Shown: positions 13,747 through 27,440 of the stretch, in pieces
How the letters are laid out: each line of letters starts with the position of its first letter
How positions within the stretch are numbered: the stretch's first letter is position 1
Notes under the pieces: model-generated
What the model saw: only the letters and a program-made list of their open reading frames with translations
Told to the model about the DNA's origin: nothing
The model's database searches: none
Translations under genes and position numbers: made by a program
NCBI GenBank assembly: GCA_920105625.2
Contig: OV050031.1
Coordinates: 52,036,205-52,100,204, forward strand
Direction of reading: 5' to 3'
DNA length: 64,000 nt
Origin: Clusia tigrina
Lineage: Eukaryota > Arthropoda > Insecta > Diptera > Clusiidae

Positions 13747-16700
13747 GTTATAAGACGTTGAAATTTTGTGACAATAAAGTGCTATTGTCAATTTAAAATA
13801 TCGGTATCACAGTGCTACATTTGAGTAAAAAATGAAACACTGATGCAACTTCAAAATTCACTAAATTTTATACTGTGCGTAATGCAACTATCAAAGTTTG
13901 CAACATTGAAATGCTGTAACTTTTTACTGGAGCGTAATTACCCCTTGCAATTTGGTGACAATAATGTACTATTGGCAGTTTTAAATATCGGTAGATTAGT
14001 ACTAATTTTGAGTGAAAAATGAAACACTGATGCAATTTAAAATTCACTAACTTTTATACTGTGCGTAATATAATTATCAAAGTTTACAACATTGAAATTC
14101 TGTAACTTTTTACTGGAGCGTAATTAGACCTTGCAATTTTGTGACAATAATGTACTATTGTCAATTTGAGATATCGGTGTAACAGTGCTACCCTTGAGTA
14201 AAAAATGAAACACTGATGCAACTTCAAAATTCACTAACTTTTATACTGTGCGTAATATAACTATCAAAGTTTGCAACATTGAAAAACTGGAACTTTTTCT
14301 GGTGCGTCATAAGAACTTGAAATTTTGTGACAATAAGGTACTATTGTCAATTAGAAATATCGGTATAACAGTGCTACCCTTGAGTAAAAAATGAAACACT
14401 GATGCAACTTCAAAATTCACTAACTTTTATACTGTGCGTAATATAACTATCAAAGTTTGCAACATTGAAATGCTGTAACTTTTACTGGTGCCTCATACGA
14501 CTTTAAAATTTTCTGACAATAAAGTATTATTTGTCAATTTGAGATATCGGTATAACAGTGCCACCCTTGAGTAAAAATGAAACACTGATGCAACTTCAAA
14601 ATTCACTTACTTTTATACTGTGCGTAATATAACTATCAAAGTTTGCAATATTGCAATGCTATAACTTTTTACTGGAGCGTTATAGGACCTTGAAATTTTG
14701 TGACAATAAAGTATTATTGTCAATTTAAAATATCGGTATGACAGTGCTACCTTTGTGTAAAAAGTGAAACACTGATGCAACTTCAAAGTTCACTAAATTT
14801 TATACTGTGCGTAATGTAACTATCAAAGTTTGCAACATTGAAATGCTGTAACTTTTTACTGGTGCGTCAAAAGACCTAGAAATTTTGTGACAATAATGTA
14901 CTATTGTCTATTTGAAATATCGCTATAACAGTGCTACCTTTGAGTAAAAAATTAAATACTGATGCAACTTCAAAATTCACTAACTTTTATACTGTGCGTA
15001 ATATAACTATCAAAGTTTGCAATATTGCAATGCTGTAACATTTTACTGGATCGTAATTAGACCTTGAAATTTTGTGATAATAATGTACTATTGTCAACTT
15101 GAGATATCGGTGTAACAGTGCTACCCTTGAGTAATAAGTGAAACACTGATGCAACTACAAAATTCGCAAACTTTTATACTATGCGTAATATAACTATCAA
15201 AGTTTGCAACATTGAAAGCTGTAACTTTCTACTGGTACGTCATAAAACCTTGACATTTTATGACAATAAAGTACTATTGTCAATTTAAAATATCGGTATA
15301 ACAGTGATACCTTTGTATAAAAAATGAAACACTGATGCAACTTAAAAATACACTAAATTTTATACTGAGCGTAATATAACTATCAAAGTTTGCAAACATT
15401 GAAATGCTGTAACTTTTTACTGGTGCATCATAAGACCTTGAAATTTTGTGACAATAATGTACTATTATCAATTTGAAATATTGTATAATAGAGCTGATTT
15501 TGAGTAAAAAATGAAACACTGATGCAACTTAAAATTTCACTATTTTTTATACTGTGCGTAATATAACTATCAAAGTTTGCAACATTGAAATGCTGTAAAT
15601 TTTTACTGGTGCTTCATAGAAACTTGAAATTTTGTGACAATAAAGTACCATTGTCAATTTGAGATATCGGCACAACAGTGCTACCCTTGAGTAAAAATTG
15701 AAGCACTAATGCAACTTCAAAATTCACAAACTTTTATACTGTGCGTAATATAATTATCAAACTTTGCAACATTGAAAGCTGTAACTTTCTACTGGTACGT
15801 CATAAAACCTTGAAATTTTATGACAATAAAGTACTATTGTCAATTTAAAATATCGGTATAACAGTGATACATTTGAATAAAAAATGAAACACTGATGCAA
15901 CTTAAAAATACACTAAATTTTATACTGTGCGTAATGTAACTATCAAAGTTTGCAACATTGAAATGCTGTAAATTTCAAAGTGCTACCTTTGAGTAAAACA
16001 TTAAATACTGATGCAACTTCCAAATTCACTAACTTTTATACTGTGCGTAATATAACTATCAAAAGTTCCAACATTGCATTGCTGTAACTTTTTACTGGAG
16101 TGTCATAAGACCTTTAAATTTTGTGACAATAAAGTACTATTGTCAATTTAAAATATCGGTATAACAGTGATACCCTTGAATAAAAAATGAAACACTGATG
16201 CAACTTCAAAATTCACTAACTTTTATACTGTGCGTAATATAACTATCAAAGTTTGCAACATTGAAATGCTGTAAATTTTTACTGGTGCATCATAAGACCT
16301 TGAAATTTTGTGACAATAATGTACTATTATCAATTTGAAATATCGTATAATAGAGCTGATTTTGAGTAAAAAATGAAACACTGATGCTACTTAAAAGTTC
16401 ACTATTTTTTATACTGTGCGTAATATAACTATCAAAGTTTGCAACATTGAAATGCTGTAAATTTTTACTGGTGCCTCATAAAAACTTGAAATTTTTTGAC
16501 AACAAAGAACTATTGTCAATTTAAAATATCGGTATCACAGTGCTACCTTTGAGTAAAAAATTAAATACTGATGCAACTTCAAAATTCACTAACTTTTATA
16601 CTGTGGGTAATATAACTATCAAAGTTTGCAACATTGCATTGCTGTAACTTTTTACTGGTGCTTCATAAAAACTTGAAATTTTGTGACAATAAAGTACTAT

Positions 16701-17200
16701 TGTCAATTTGAGATATCAGCATAACAGCGCTACCTTTGAGTAAAAAATGAAACACTAATGCAACTTCAAAATTCACAAACTTTTATACTGTGCGTAATAT
16801 AATTATCAAAGTCTACAACATTGAAATTCTGTAACTTTTTACTGGAGCGTAATTAGACCTTGTAATTTTGTGACAATAATGTACTATTGTCAATTTGAGA
16901 TATCGGTGTAACAGTGCTACCCTTGAGTAAAAAATGAAACACTGATGCAACTTCAAAATTCACTAACTTTTATACTGTGCGTAATATAACTATCAAAGTT
17001 TGCAACATTGAAATACTCTAACTTTTTCTGGTGCGTCATAAGAACTTGAAATTTTGTGACAATAAGGTACTATTGTCAATTAGAAATATCGGTATAACAG
17101 TGCTACCCTTGAGTAAAAAATGAAACACTGATGCAACTTCAAAATTCACTAACTTTTATACTGTGCGTAATATAACTATCAAAGTTTGCAATATTGAAAT
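13747..17200 (+). repeat. Zone 3 HOR copy 2
   Basis: Second copy of the zone 3 higher-order repeat, closely matching copy 1 at an offset of 3877 bp up to about 15590 and matching copy 3 at offsets of 3475 and then 3288 bp. It contains one hybrid, shortened monomer near 15975, where the 3' part of one monomer is joined directly to position ~17 of the next type. The end is approximate because the tail grades into zone 4-like monomers. Confidence 0.65.
15955..15995 (+). repeat. Hybrid monomer with internal deletion
   Basis: At about 15975, aaatgctgtaaattt is joined to caaagtgctacctttgag. The 3' third of one monomer and the first ~17 bases of the next are lost, a deletion of roughly 80 bp, so that two subtypes are fused. 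The junction has little obvious homology. Confidence 0.65.
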
Positions 17201-17389
17201 GCTGTAACTTTTTACTGGAGTGTCATAAGACCTTGAAATTTCATGACAATAAACTACTATTGTCAATTTAAAATATCGGTATAACAGTGAAACCTTTCAA
17301 TAAAAACTGAAACACTGATGCAACTTAAAAATACACTAAATTTTATACTGTGCGTAATGTAACTATCAAAGTTTTCAACATTGAAATGC

Positions 17390-20200
17390 TGTAACTTTTT
17401 TCTGGAGCGTAATTAGACCTTGCAATTTTGTGACAATAATGTACTATTGGCAGTTTTAAATATCGGTAGATTAGTACTAATTTTGAGTGAAAAATGAAAC
17501 ACTGATGCAATTTAAAATTCACTAACTTTTATACTGTGCGTAATATAATTATCAAAGTCTACAACATTGAAATTCTGTAACTTTTTCTGGTGCGTCATAA
17601 GAACTTGAAATTTTGTGACAATAAGGTACTATTGTCAATTAGAAATATCGGTATAACAGTGCTACCCTTGAGTAAAAAATGAAACACTGATGCAACTTCC
17701 AAATTCACTAACTTTTATACTGTGCGTAATATAATTATCAAAGTTTGCAACATTGAAATGCTGTAACTTTTACTGGTGCCTCATACGACTTTAAAATTTT
17801 CTGACAATAAAGTATTATTTGTCAATTTGAGATATCGGTATATCAGTGCTACCCTTGAGTAAAATTGAAACACTGATGCAACTTCAAAATTCACTTACTT
17901 TTATACTGTGCGTAATATAACGATCAAAGTTTGCAATATTGCAATGCTATAACTTTTTACTGGAGCGTTATAGGACCTTGAAATTTTGTGACAATAAAGT
18001 ACTATTGTCAATTTAAAATATCGGTATGACAGTGCTACCTTTGAGTAAAAAGTGAAACACTGATGCAACTTCAAAGTTCACTAAATTTTATACTGTGCGT
18101 AATGTAACTATCAAAGTTTGCAACATTGAAATGCTGTAACTTTTTACTGGTGCGTCAAAAGACCTAGAAATTTTGTGACAATAATGTACTATTGTCTATT
18201 TGAAATATCGCTATAACAGTGCTACCTTTGAGTAAAAAATTAAATACTGATGCAACTTCAAAATTCACTAACTTTTATACTGTGCGTAATATAACTATCA
18301 AAGTTTGCAATATTGCAATGCTGTAACATTTTACTGGATCATAATTAGACCTTGAAATTTTGTGATAATAATGTACTATTGTCAATTTGAGATATCGGTG
18401 TAACAGTGCTACCCTTGAGTAATAAGTGAAACACTGATGCAACTACAAAATTCGCAAACTTTTATACTATGCGTAAGATAACTATCAAAGTTTGCAACAT
18501 TGAAAGCTGTAACTTTCTACTGGTACGTCATAAAACCTTGAAATTTTATGACAATAAAGTACTATTGTCAATTTAAAATATCGGTATAACAGTGATACCT
18601 TTGTATAAAAAATGAAACACTGATGCAACTTAAAAATACACTAAATTTTATACTGAGCGTAATATAACTATCAAAGTTTGCAACATTGAAATGCTGTAAC
18701 TTTTTACTGGTGCATCATAAGACCTTGAAATTTTGTGACAATAATGTACTATTATCAATTTGAAATATTGTATAATAGAGCTGATTTTGAGTAAAAAATG
18801 AAACACTGATGCAACTTAAAAGTTCACTATTTTTTATACTGTGCGTAATATAACTATCAAAGTTTGCAACATTGAAATGCTGTAAATTTTTACTGGTGCC
18901 TCATAAAAACATGAAATTTTGTGACAAAGTACTATTGTCAATTCAAAATATCGGTATAACAGTGCTACGTTTGAGTAAAAAGTGAAACACAGATGCAACT
19001 TCAAAGTTCACTAAATTTTATACTGTGCGTAATGTAACTATCAAAGTTTGCAACATTGAAATGCTGTAACTTTTTACTAGTGCGTCATAACACCTACAAA
19101 TTTTGTGACAATAATGTACTATTGTCAACTTGAAATATCGCTATAACAATGCTTCCTTTGAGTAAAAAATTAAATACTGATGCAACTTAAAATTTCACTA
19201 ACTTTTATACTGTGCGTAATATAACTATCAAAAGTTCCAACATTGCATTGCTGTAACTTTTTATTGGAGTGTCATAAGACATTTAAATTGTGTGACAATA
19301 AAGTACTATTGTCAATTTAAAATATCGGTCTAACAGTGATACCTTTGAATAAGAAATGAAACACTGATACAACTTCAAAATTCACTAACTTTTATACTGT
19401 GCGTAATATAACTATCAAACTTTGCAACATTGAAATGCTGTAACTTTTTACTGGTGCATCAAAAGACCTTGAAATTTTGTGACATTAATGTACTATTATC
19501 AGTTTGAAATATCGTATAATAGAGCTGATTTTGAGTAAAAAATGAAACACTGATGCTACTTAAAAGTTCACTATTTTTTATACTGTGCGTAATATAACTA
19601 TCAAAGTTTGCAACATTGAAATGCTGTAAATTTTTACTGGTGCCTCATAAAAACTTGAAATTTTTTGACAACAAAGAACTATTGTCAATTTAAAATATCG
19701 GTATCACAGTGCTACGTTTGAGTAAAAAGTGAAACACTGATGCAACTTCAAATTTCACTAAATTTTATACTGTGCGTAATGTAACTATCAGAGTTTGCAA
19801 CATTGAAATACTGTAACTTTTTAGTGGTGCGTCATAAGACCTAGAAATTTTGTGACAATAATGTACTATTGTCAATTTGAAATATCGCTATAACAGTGCT
19901 ACCTTTGAGTAAAAAATTAAATACTGATGCAACTTCAAAATTCACTAACTTTTATACTGTGGGTAATATAACTATCAAAGTTTGCAACATTGCATTGCTG
20001 TAACTTTTTACTGGTGCTTCATAAAAACTTGAAATTTTGTGACAATAAAGTACTATTGTCAATTTGAGATATCAGCATAACAGCGCTACCTTTGAGTAAA
20101 AAATGAAACACTAATGCAACTTCAAAATTCACAAACTTTTATATTGTGCGTAATATAATTATCAAAGTTTGCAACATTGAAATGCTGTAACTTTTTGCTG
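17390..20200 (+). repeat. Zone 3 HOR copy 3, one monomer shorter
   Basis: Matches copy 2 at an offset of 3475 (13989/17464) and then 3288 (15031/18319). The 187 bp change is one missing monomer: the junction near 17580 joins the taatataattatcaaagtc monomer straight to the tttttctggtgcgtcataag monomer, skipping the intervening gatatcggtgtaacagtgct monomer. The last part, from about 19300, grades into zone 4-type monomers. Boundaries are approximate. Confidence 0.6.
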
Positions 20201-23200
20201 GTGCGTCTTAAGAGCTTGAAATTTTATGACAATAATGTACTATTGTCAATTTGAAATATCGCTATAACACTGCTACCTTTGAGTAAAAAATGAAAACCTG
20301 ATGCAAATTCAAAATTCAGTAACTTTTATACTGTGCGTAATATAACTATCAAAGTTTGCAATATTGAAATGCTGTAACTTTTTACTGGAGTGTCATAAGA
20401 CCTTGAAATTTTATGACAATAAACTACTATTGTCAATTTAAAATATCGGTATAACCGTGAAACCTTTCAATAAAAACTGAAAGACTGATGCAACTTAAAA
20501 ATACACTAAATTTTATACTGTGCGTAATGTAACTATCAAAGTTTTCAACATTGAAATGCTGTAACTTTTTACTGGTGCATCATAGGACCTTGAAATTTTG
20601 TGACAATAATGTACTATTATCAATTTGAAATATCGTTTAATAGAGCTGATTTTGAGTAAAAAATGAAACACCGATGCAACTTAAAAATTCACTATTTTTT
20701 ATACTGTGCGTAATATAACTATCAAAGTTTGCAACATTGAAATGCTGTAAATTTTTACTGGTGCTTCATAAAAACTTGAAATTTTGTGACAATAATGTAC
20801 TATTGTCAATTTGAAATATCGCTATAACAGTGCTACCTTTGAGTAAAAAATTAAATACTGATGCAACTTCAAAATTCACTAACTTTTATACTGTGCGTAA
20901 TATAACTATCAAACTTTGCAACATTGCATTGCTGTAACTTTCTACTGGCATAAAACCTTGAAATTTTATGACAATAAAGTACTATTGTCAATTTAAAATA
21001 TCGGTATAACAGTGATACCTTTGTATAAAAAATGAAACACTGATGCAACTTAAAAATACACTAAATTTTATACTGAGCGTAATATAACTATCAAAGTTTG
21101 CAACATTGAAATGCTGTAACTTTTTACTGGTGCATCATAAGACCTTGGAATTTTGTGACAATAATGTACTATTATCAATTTGAAATATTGTATAATAGAG
21201 CTGATTTTGAGTAAAAAATGAAACATTGATGCAACTTAAAAGTTCACTATTTTTTATACTGTGCGTAATATAACTATCAAAGTTTGCAACATTGAAATGC
21301 TGTAAATTTTTACTGGTGCAACATAAGACCTTGAAATTTTGTGACAATAATGTAATATTATCAATTTGAAATATCGTATAATAGAGCTGATTTTGAGTAA
21401 AAAATGAAACATTGATGCAACTTAAAAATTCACTATTTTTTATACTGTGCGTAATATAACTATCAAATGCTGTAAATTTTTACTGGTGCTTCATAAAAAC
21501 TTGAAATTTTGTGACAATAAAGTGCCATTGTCAATTTGAGTTATCGGCACAACAGTGCTACCCTTGAGTAAAAATTGAAACACTAATGCAACTTCAAAAT
21601 TCACAAACTTTTATACTGTCCGTAATATAATTATCAAACTTTGCAACATTGAAAGCTGTAACTTTCTACTGGTACGTCATAAAACCTTGAAATTTTATGA
21701 CAATAAAGTACTATTGTCAATTTAAAATATCGGTATAACAGTGATACATTTGAATAAAAAATGAAACACTGATGCAACTTCCAAATTCACTAACTTTTAT
21801 ACTGTGCGTAATATAACTATCAAACTTTGCAATATTGCAATGCTGTAACTTTTTACTGGAGTGTCATAAGACCTTTAAATTTTGTGACAATAAAGTACTA
21901 TTGTCAATTTAAAATATCGGTATAACAGTGATACCTTTGAAGAAAAAATGAAACACTGATGCAACTCAAAAATAGACTTAATTTTATACTGTGCGTAATG
22001 TAACTATCAAAGTTTGCAACATTGAAATGCTGTAAATTTTTACTGGTGCCTCATAAAAACTTGAAATTTTGTGACAACAAAGTACTATTGTCAATTTAAA
22101 ATATCGGTATAACAGTGCTACCTTTAAGTAAAAAGTGAAACACTGATGCAACTTCAAATTTCACTAAATTTTATACTGTGCGTAATGTAACTATGTGCGT
22201 AATGTAACAACATTGAAATGCTGTAACTTTTTACTGGTGCGTCATAAGACCTAGAAATTTTGTGACAATAATGTACTATTGTCAATTTGAAATATCGCTA
22301 TAATAAGGCTACCTTTGAGTAAAAAATTAAATACTGATGCAACTTCAAAATTCACTAACTTTTATACTGTGCGTAATATAACTATCAAAAGTTCCAACAT
22401 TGCATTGCTGTAACTTTTTACTGGAGTGTCATAAGACCTTTAAATTTTGTGACAATAAAGTACTATTGTCAATTTAAAATATCGGTATAACAGTGATACC
22501 TTTCAATAAAAAATGAAACACTGATGCAAATTCAAAATTCACTAACTTTTATACTGTGCGTAATATAACTATCAAACTTTGCAACATGGAAATGCTGTAA
22601 CTTTTTACTGGTGCATCATAAGACCTTGAAATTTTGTGACAATAATGTACTATTATCAATTTGAAATATCGTATAATAGAGCCGATTTTGAGTAAAAAAT
22701 GAAACACTGATGCTACTTAAAAGTTGACTACTTTTTATACTGTGCGTAATATAACTATCAAAGTTTGCAACATTGAAATGCTGTAAATTTTTACTGGTGC
22801 CTCATAAAAACTTGAAATTTTTTGACAACAAAGAACTATTGTCAATTTAAAATATCGGTATCACAGTGCTACGTTTGAGTAAAAAGTGAAACACTGATGC
22901 AACTTCAAAGTTCACTAAATTTTATACTGTGCGTAATGTAACTATCAGAGTTTGCAACATTGAAATGCTGTAACTTTTTACTGGTGCGTCATAAGACCTA
23001 GAAATTTTGTGACAATAATGTACTATTGTCAATTTGAAATATCGCTATAACAATGCTACCTTTGAGTAAAAAATTAAATACTGATGCAACTTCAAAATTC
23101 ACTAACTTTTATACTGTGGGTAATATAACTATCAAAGTTTGCAACATTGCATTGCTGTAACTTTTTACTGGTGCTTCATAAAAACTTGAAATTTTGTGAC

Positions 23201-26200
23201 AATAAAGTACTATTGTCAATTTAAGATATCAGCATAACAGTGCTACCTTTGAGTAAAAAATGAAACACTAATGCAACTTCAAAATTCACTAACTTTTATG
23301 CTGTGCGTAATATAATTATCAAAGTTTGCAACATTGAAATGCTGTAACTTTTTGCTGGTGCGTCTTAAGAGCTTGAAATTTTGTGACAATAATGTACTAT
23401 TGTCAATTTGAAATATCGCTATAACACTGCTACCTTTGAGTAAAAAATGAAAAACTGATGCAACTTCAAAATTCACTAACTTTTATACTGTGCGTAATAT
23501 AACCATCAAAGTTTGCAATATTGAAATGCTGTAACTTTTTACTGGAGTGTCATAAGACCTTGAAATTTTATGACAATAAACTACTATGGTCAATTTAAAA
23601 TATCGGTATAACAGTGATATCTTTGAATAAAAAATGAAACACTGATGCAACTTAAAAATACACTAAATTTTATACTGTGCGTAATGTAACTATCAAAGTT
23701 TGCAACATTCAAATGCTGTAAATTTTTACTGGTGCCTCATAAAAACTTGAAATTTTTTTACAACAAAGTACTATTGTCATTTTAAAATATCGGTATAACA
23801 GTGCTACGTTTGAGTAAAAAGTGAAACACTGATGCAACTTCAAAGTTCACTAAATTTTATACTGTGCGTAATGTAACTATCAGAATTTGCAACATTGAAA
23901 TGCTGTAACTTTTTACTGGTGCGTCATAAGACCTAGAAATTTTGTGACAATAATGTACTATTGTCAATTTGAAATATCGCTATAACAGTGCTACCTTTGA
24001 GTAAAAAATTAAATACTGATGCAACTTCAAAATTCACTAACTTTTATACTGTGGGTAATATAACTATCAAAGTTTGCAAAACTTCATTGCATTGCTGTAA
24101 CTTTTTACTGGTGCTTCATAAAAACTTGAAATTTTGTGACGATAAAGTACTATTGTCAATTTGAGATATCAGCATAACAGTGCTACCTTTGAGTAAAAAA
24201 TGAAACACTAATGCAACCTCAAAATTCACTAACTTTTATACTGTGCGTAATATAATTATCAAAGTTTGCAACATTGAAATGCTGTAACTTTTTGCTGGTG
24301 CGTCTTAAGAGCTTGAAATTTTGTTACAATAATGTACTATTGTCAATTTGAAATATCGCTATAACAGTGCTAGCTTTGAGTAAAAAATACTGATGCAACT
24401 TCAAAATTCACTAACTTTTATACTGTGCGTAATATAACTATCAAACTTTGCAATATTGCAATGCTGTAACTTTTTACTGGAGTGTCATAAGACCTTTAAA
24501 TTTTGTGACAATAAAGTACCATTGTCAATTTAAAATATCGGTATAACAGTGATACCTTTGAATAAAAAATGAAACACTGATGCAACTTAAAAATACAATA
24601 AATTTTATACTGTGCGTAATGTAACTATCAGAGTTTGCAACATTGAAATGCTGTAACTTTTTACTGGTGCATCATAAGACCTTGAAATTTTGTGGCAATA
24701 ATGTACTATTATCAATTTGAAATATCGTATAATAGAGCTGATTTTGAGTAAAAAATGAAACACTGATGCTACTTAAAACTTCACTATTTTTTATACTGTG
24801 CGTAATATAACTATCAAAGTTTGCAACATTGAAATGCTGTAAATTTTTACTGGTGCCTCATAAAAACTTGAAATTTTGTGACAACAAAGTACTATTGTCA
24901 ATTTAAAATATCGGTATAGCAGTGCTACGTTTGAGTAAGAAGTGAAACACTGATTCAACTTCAAAGTTCACTAAATTTTACACTGTGCGTAATGTAACTA
25001 TCAGAGTTTGCAACATTGAAATGCTGTAACTTTTTACTGGTGCGTTATAAGACCTAGAAATTTTGTGACAATAATGTACTATTGTCAATTTGAAATATCG
25101 CTATAACAGTGCTAACTTTGAGTAAAAAATTAAATAGTGATGCAACTTCAAAATTCACTAACTTTTATACTGTGCGTAATATAACTATCAAAGTTTGCAA
25201 CATTGAAATGCTGTAAATTTTTACTGGTGCCTCATAAAAACCTGAAATTTTGTGACAATAAAGTACTATTGTCAATTCAAAATATCGGTATAACAGTGCT
25301 ACGTTTGAGTAAAAAGTGAAACACTGAAGCAACTTCAAAGTTCACTAAATTTTATACTGTGCGTAATCTAACTATCAGAGTTTGCAACATTGAAATGCTG
25401 TAACTTTTTACTGGTGCGTCATAAGACCTAGAAATTTTGTGACAATAATGTACTATTATCAATTTGAAATATCGCTATAACAGTGCTACCTTTGAGTAAA
25501 AAATTAAATACTGATGCAACTTCAAAATTCACTAACGTTTATACTGTGGGTAATATAACTATCAAAGTTTGCAACATTGCATTGCTGTAACTTTTTACTT
25601 GTGCTTCATAAAAACTTGAAATTTTTTGACAATAAAGTACCATTGTCAATTTGAGATATCGGCATAACAGTGCTACCCTTGAGTAAAAATTTAAACACTA
25701 ATGCAACTTCAAAATTCACTAACTTTTATACTGTGCGTAATATAACTATCAAAGTTTGCAAAATTGAAATGCTGTAACTTTTTACTGGAGTGTCATAAGA
25801 CCTTGAAATTTTATGACAATAAACTACTATTGTCAATTTAAAATATCGGTATAACAGTGCTACGTTTGAGTAAAAAGTGAAACACTGATGCGACTTCAAG
25901 GTTCACTAGATTTTACACTGTGCGTAATGTAACTATCAGAGTTTGCAACATTGAAATGCTGTAACTTTTTACTGGTGCGTCATAAGACCTAGAAATTTTG
26001 TGACAATAATGTGCTTTTGTCAATTTGAAATATCGCTATAACAGTGCTACCTTTGAGCAAATAATTAAATACTGATGCAACTTCAAAATTCACTAACTTT
26101 TATACTGTGGGTAATATAACTATCAAATTTTGCAACATTGCATTGCTGTAACTTTTTACTGGTGCTTCATAAAAACTTGAAATTTTTTGACAATAAAGTA

Positions 26201-27440
26201 CCATTGTCAATTTGAAATATCGCTATAACAGTGCTACCTTTGAGTAAAAAATTAAATACTGATGCAACTTCAAAATTCACTAACTTTTATACTGTGGGTA
26301 ATATAACTATCAAAGTTTGCAACATTGCATTGCTGTAACTTTTTACTGGTGCATCAATAGACTTTGAAATTTTGTGACAAAAATGTACTATTATCAATTT
26401 GAAATATCGTATAATAGAGCTGATTTTGAGTAAAAAATGAAACACTGATGCAACTTAAAAGCACTATTTTTTATACTGTGCGTAATATAACTATCAAAGT
26501 TTGCAACATTGAAATGCTGTAAATTTTTACTGGTGCCTCATAAAAACTTGAAATTTTTTTACAACAAAGTACTATTGTCATTTTAAAATATCGGTATAAC
26601 AGTGCTACGTTTGAGTAAAAAGTGAAACACTGAAGCAACTTCAAAGTTCACTAAATTTTATACTGTGCGTAATCTAACTATCAGAGTTTGCAACATTGAA
26701 ATGCTGTAACTTTTTACTGGTGCGTCATAAGACCTAGAAATTTTGTGACAATAATGTACTATTGTCAATTTGAAATATCGCTATAACAGTGCTACCTTTG
26801 ATTAAAAAATTAAATACTGATGCAACTTCAAAATTCACTAACTTTTATACTGTGGGTAATATAACTATCAAAGTTTGCAAAACTTCATTGCATTGCTGTA
26901 ACTTTTTACTGGTGCTTCATAAAAACTTGAAATTTTGTGACAATAAAGTACTATTGTCAATTTGAGATATCAGCATAACAGTGCTACCTTTGAGTAAAAA
27001 ATGAAACACTAATGCAACCTCAAAATTCACTAACTTTTATACTGTGCGTAATATAACTATCAAAGTTTGCAACATTGAAATGCTGTAACTTTTTCCTGGT
27101 CCGTCTTAAGAAATTGAAATTTTGTGACAATAATGTACTATTGTCAATTTGAAATATCGCTATAATAGTGCTACCTTTGAGTAAAAAATGAAATGCTGAT
27201 GCAACTTCAAAATTCACTAACTTTTATACTGTGCGTAATATAACTATCAAAGTTTGCAATATTGAAATGCTGTAACTTTTTACTGGAGTGTCATAAGACC
27301 TTGAAATTTTATGACAATAAACTACTATTGTCAATTTAAAATATCGGTATAACAGTGAAACCTTTCAATAAAAACTGAAACACTGATGCAACTTAAAAAT
27401 ACACTAAATTTTATACTGTGCGTAATGTAACTATCAAAGT
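20200..27440 (+). repeat. Zone 4a: mosaic of recurring monomer blocks
   Basis: About 39 monomers. The subtypes that later form the zone 5 six-mer appear here, including the cttaagagcttg type (about 20205, 23357, 24298), the cattgcattgctgtaac type, the tcgtataatagagctgattt type and the tacgtttgagtaaaaagtg type, but in irregular order. A 5 bp insertion variant reading gcaaaacttcattgcattg occurs at 24077 and 26877 and again at 36187. Small defects include a shortened monomer near 21467 (tatcaaatgctg) and a micro-duplication of gtgcgtaatgtaac near 22195. No gene or unique sequence is seen. Confidence 0.75.

Noticed and set aside
11448..15519. Identical or near-identical minus-strand frames at 11448-11642, 12186-12380 and 15280-15519
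   Set aside because: These follow from the 738 bp duplication and the 3877 bp HOR offset. They are chance frames in AT-rich repeat, 64-79 codons long, spanning monomer junctions.
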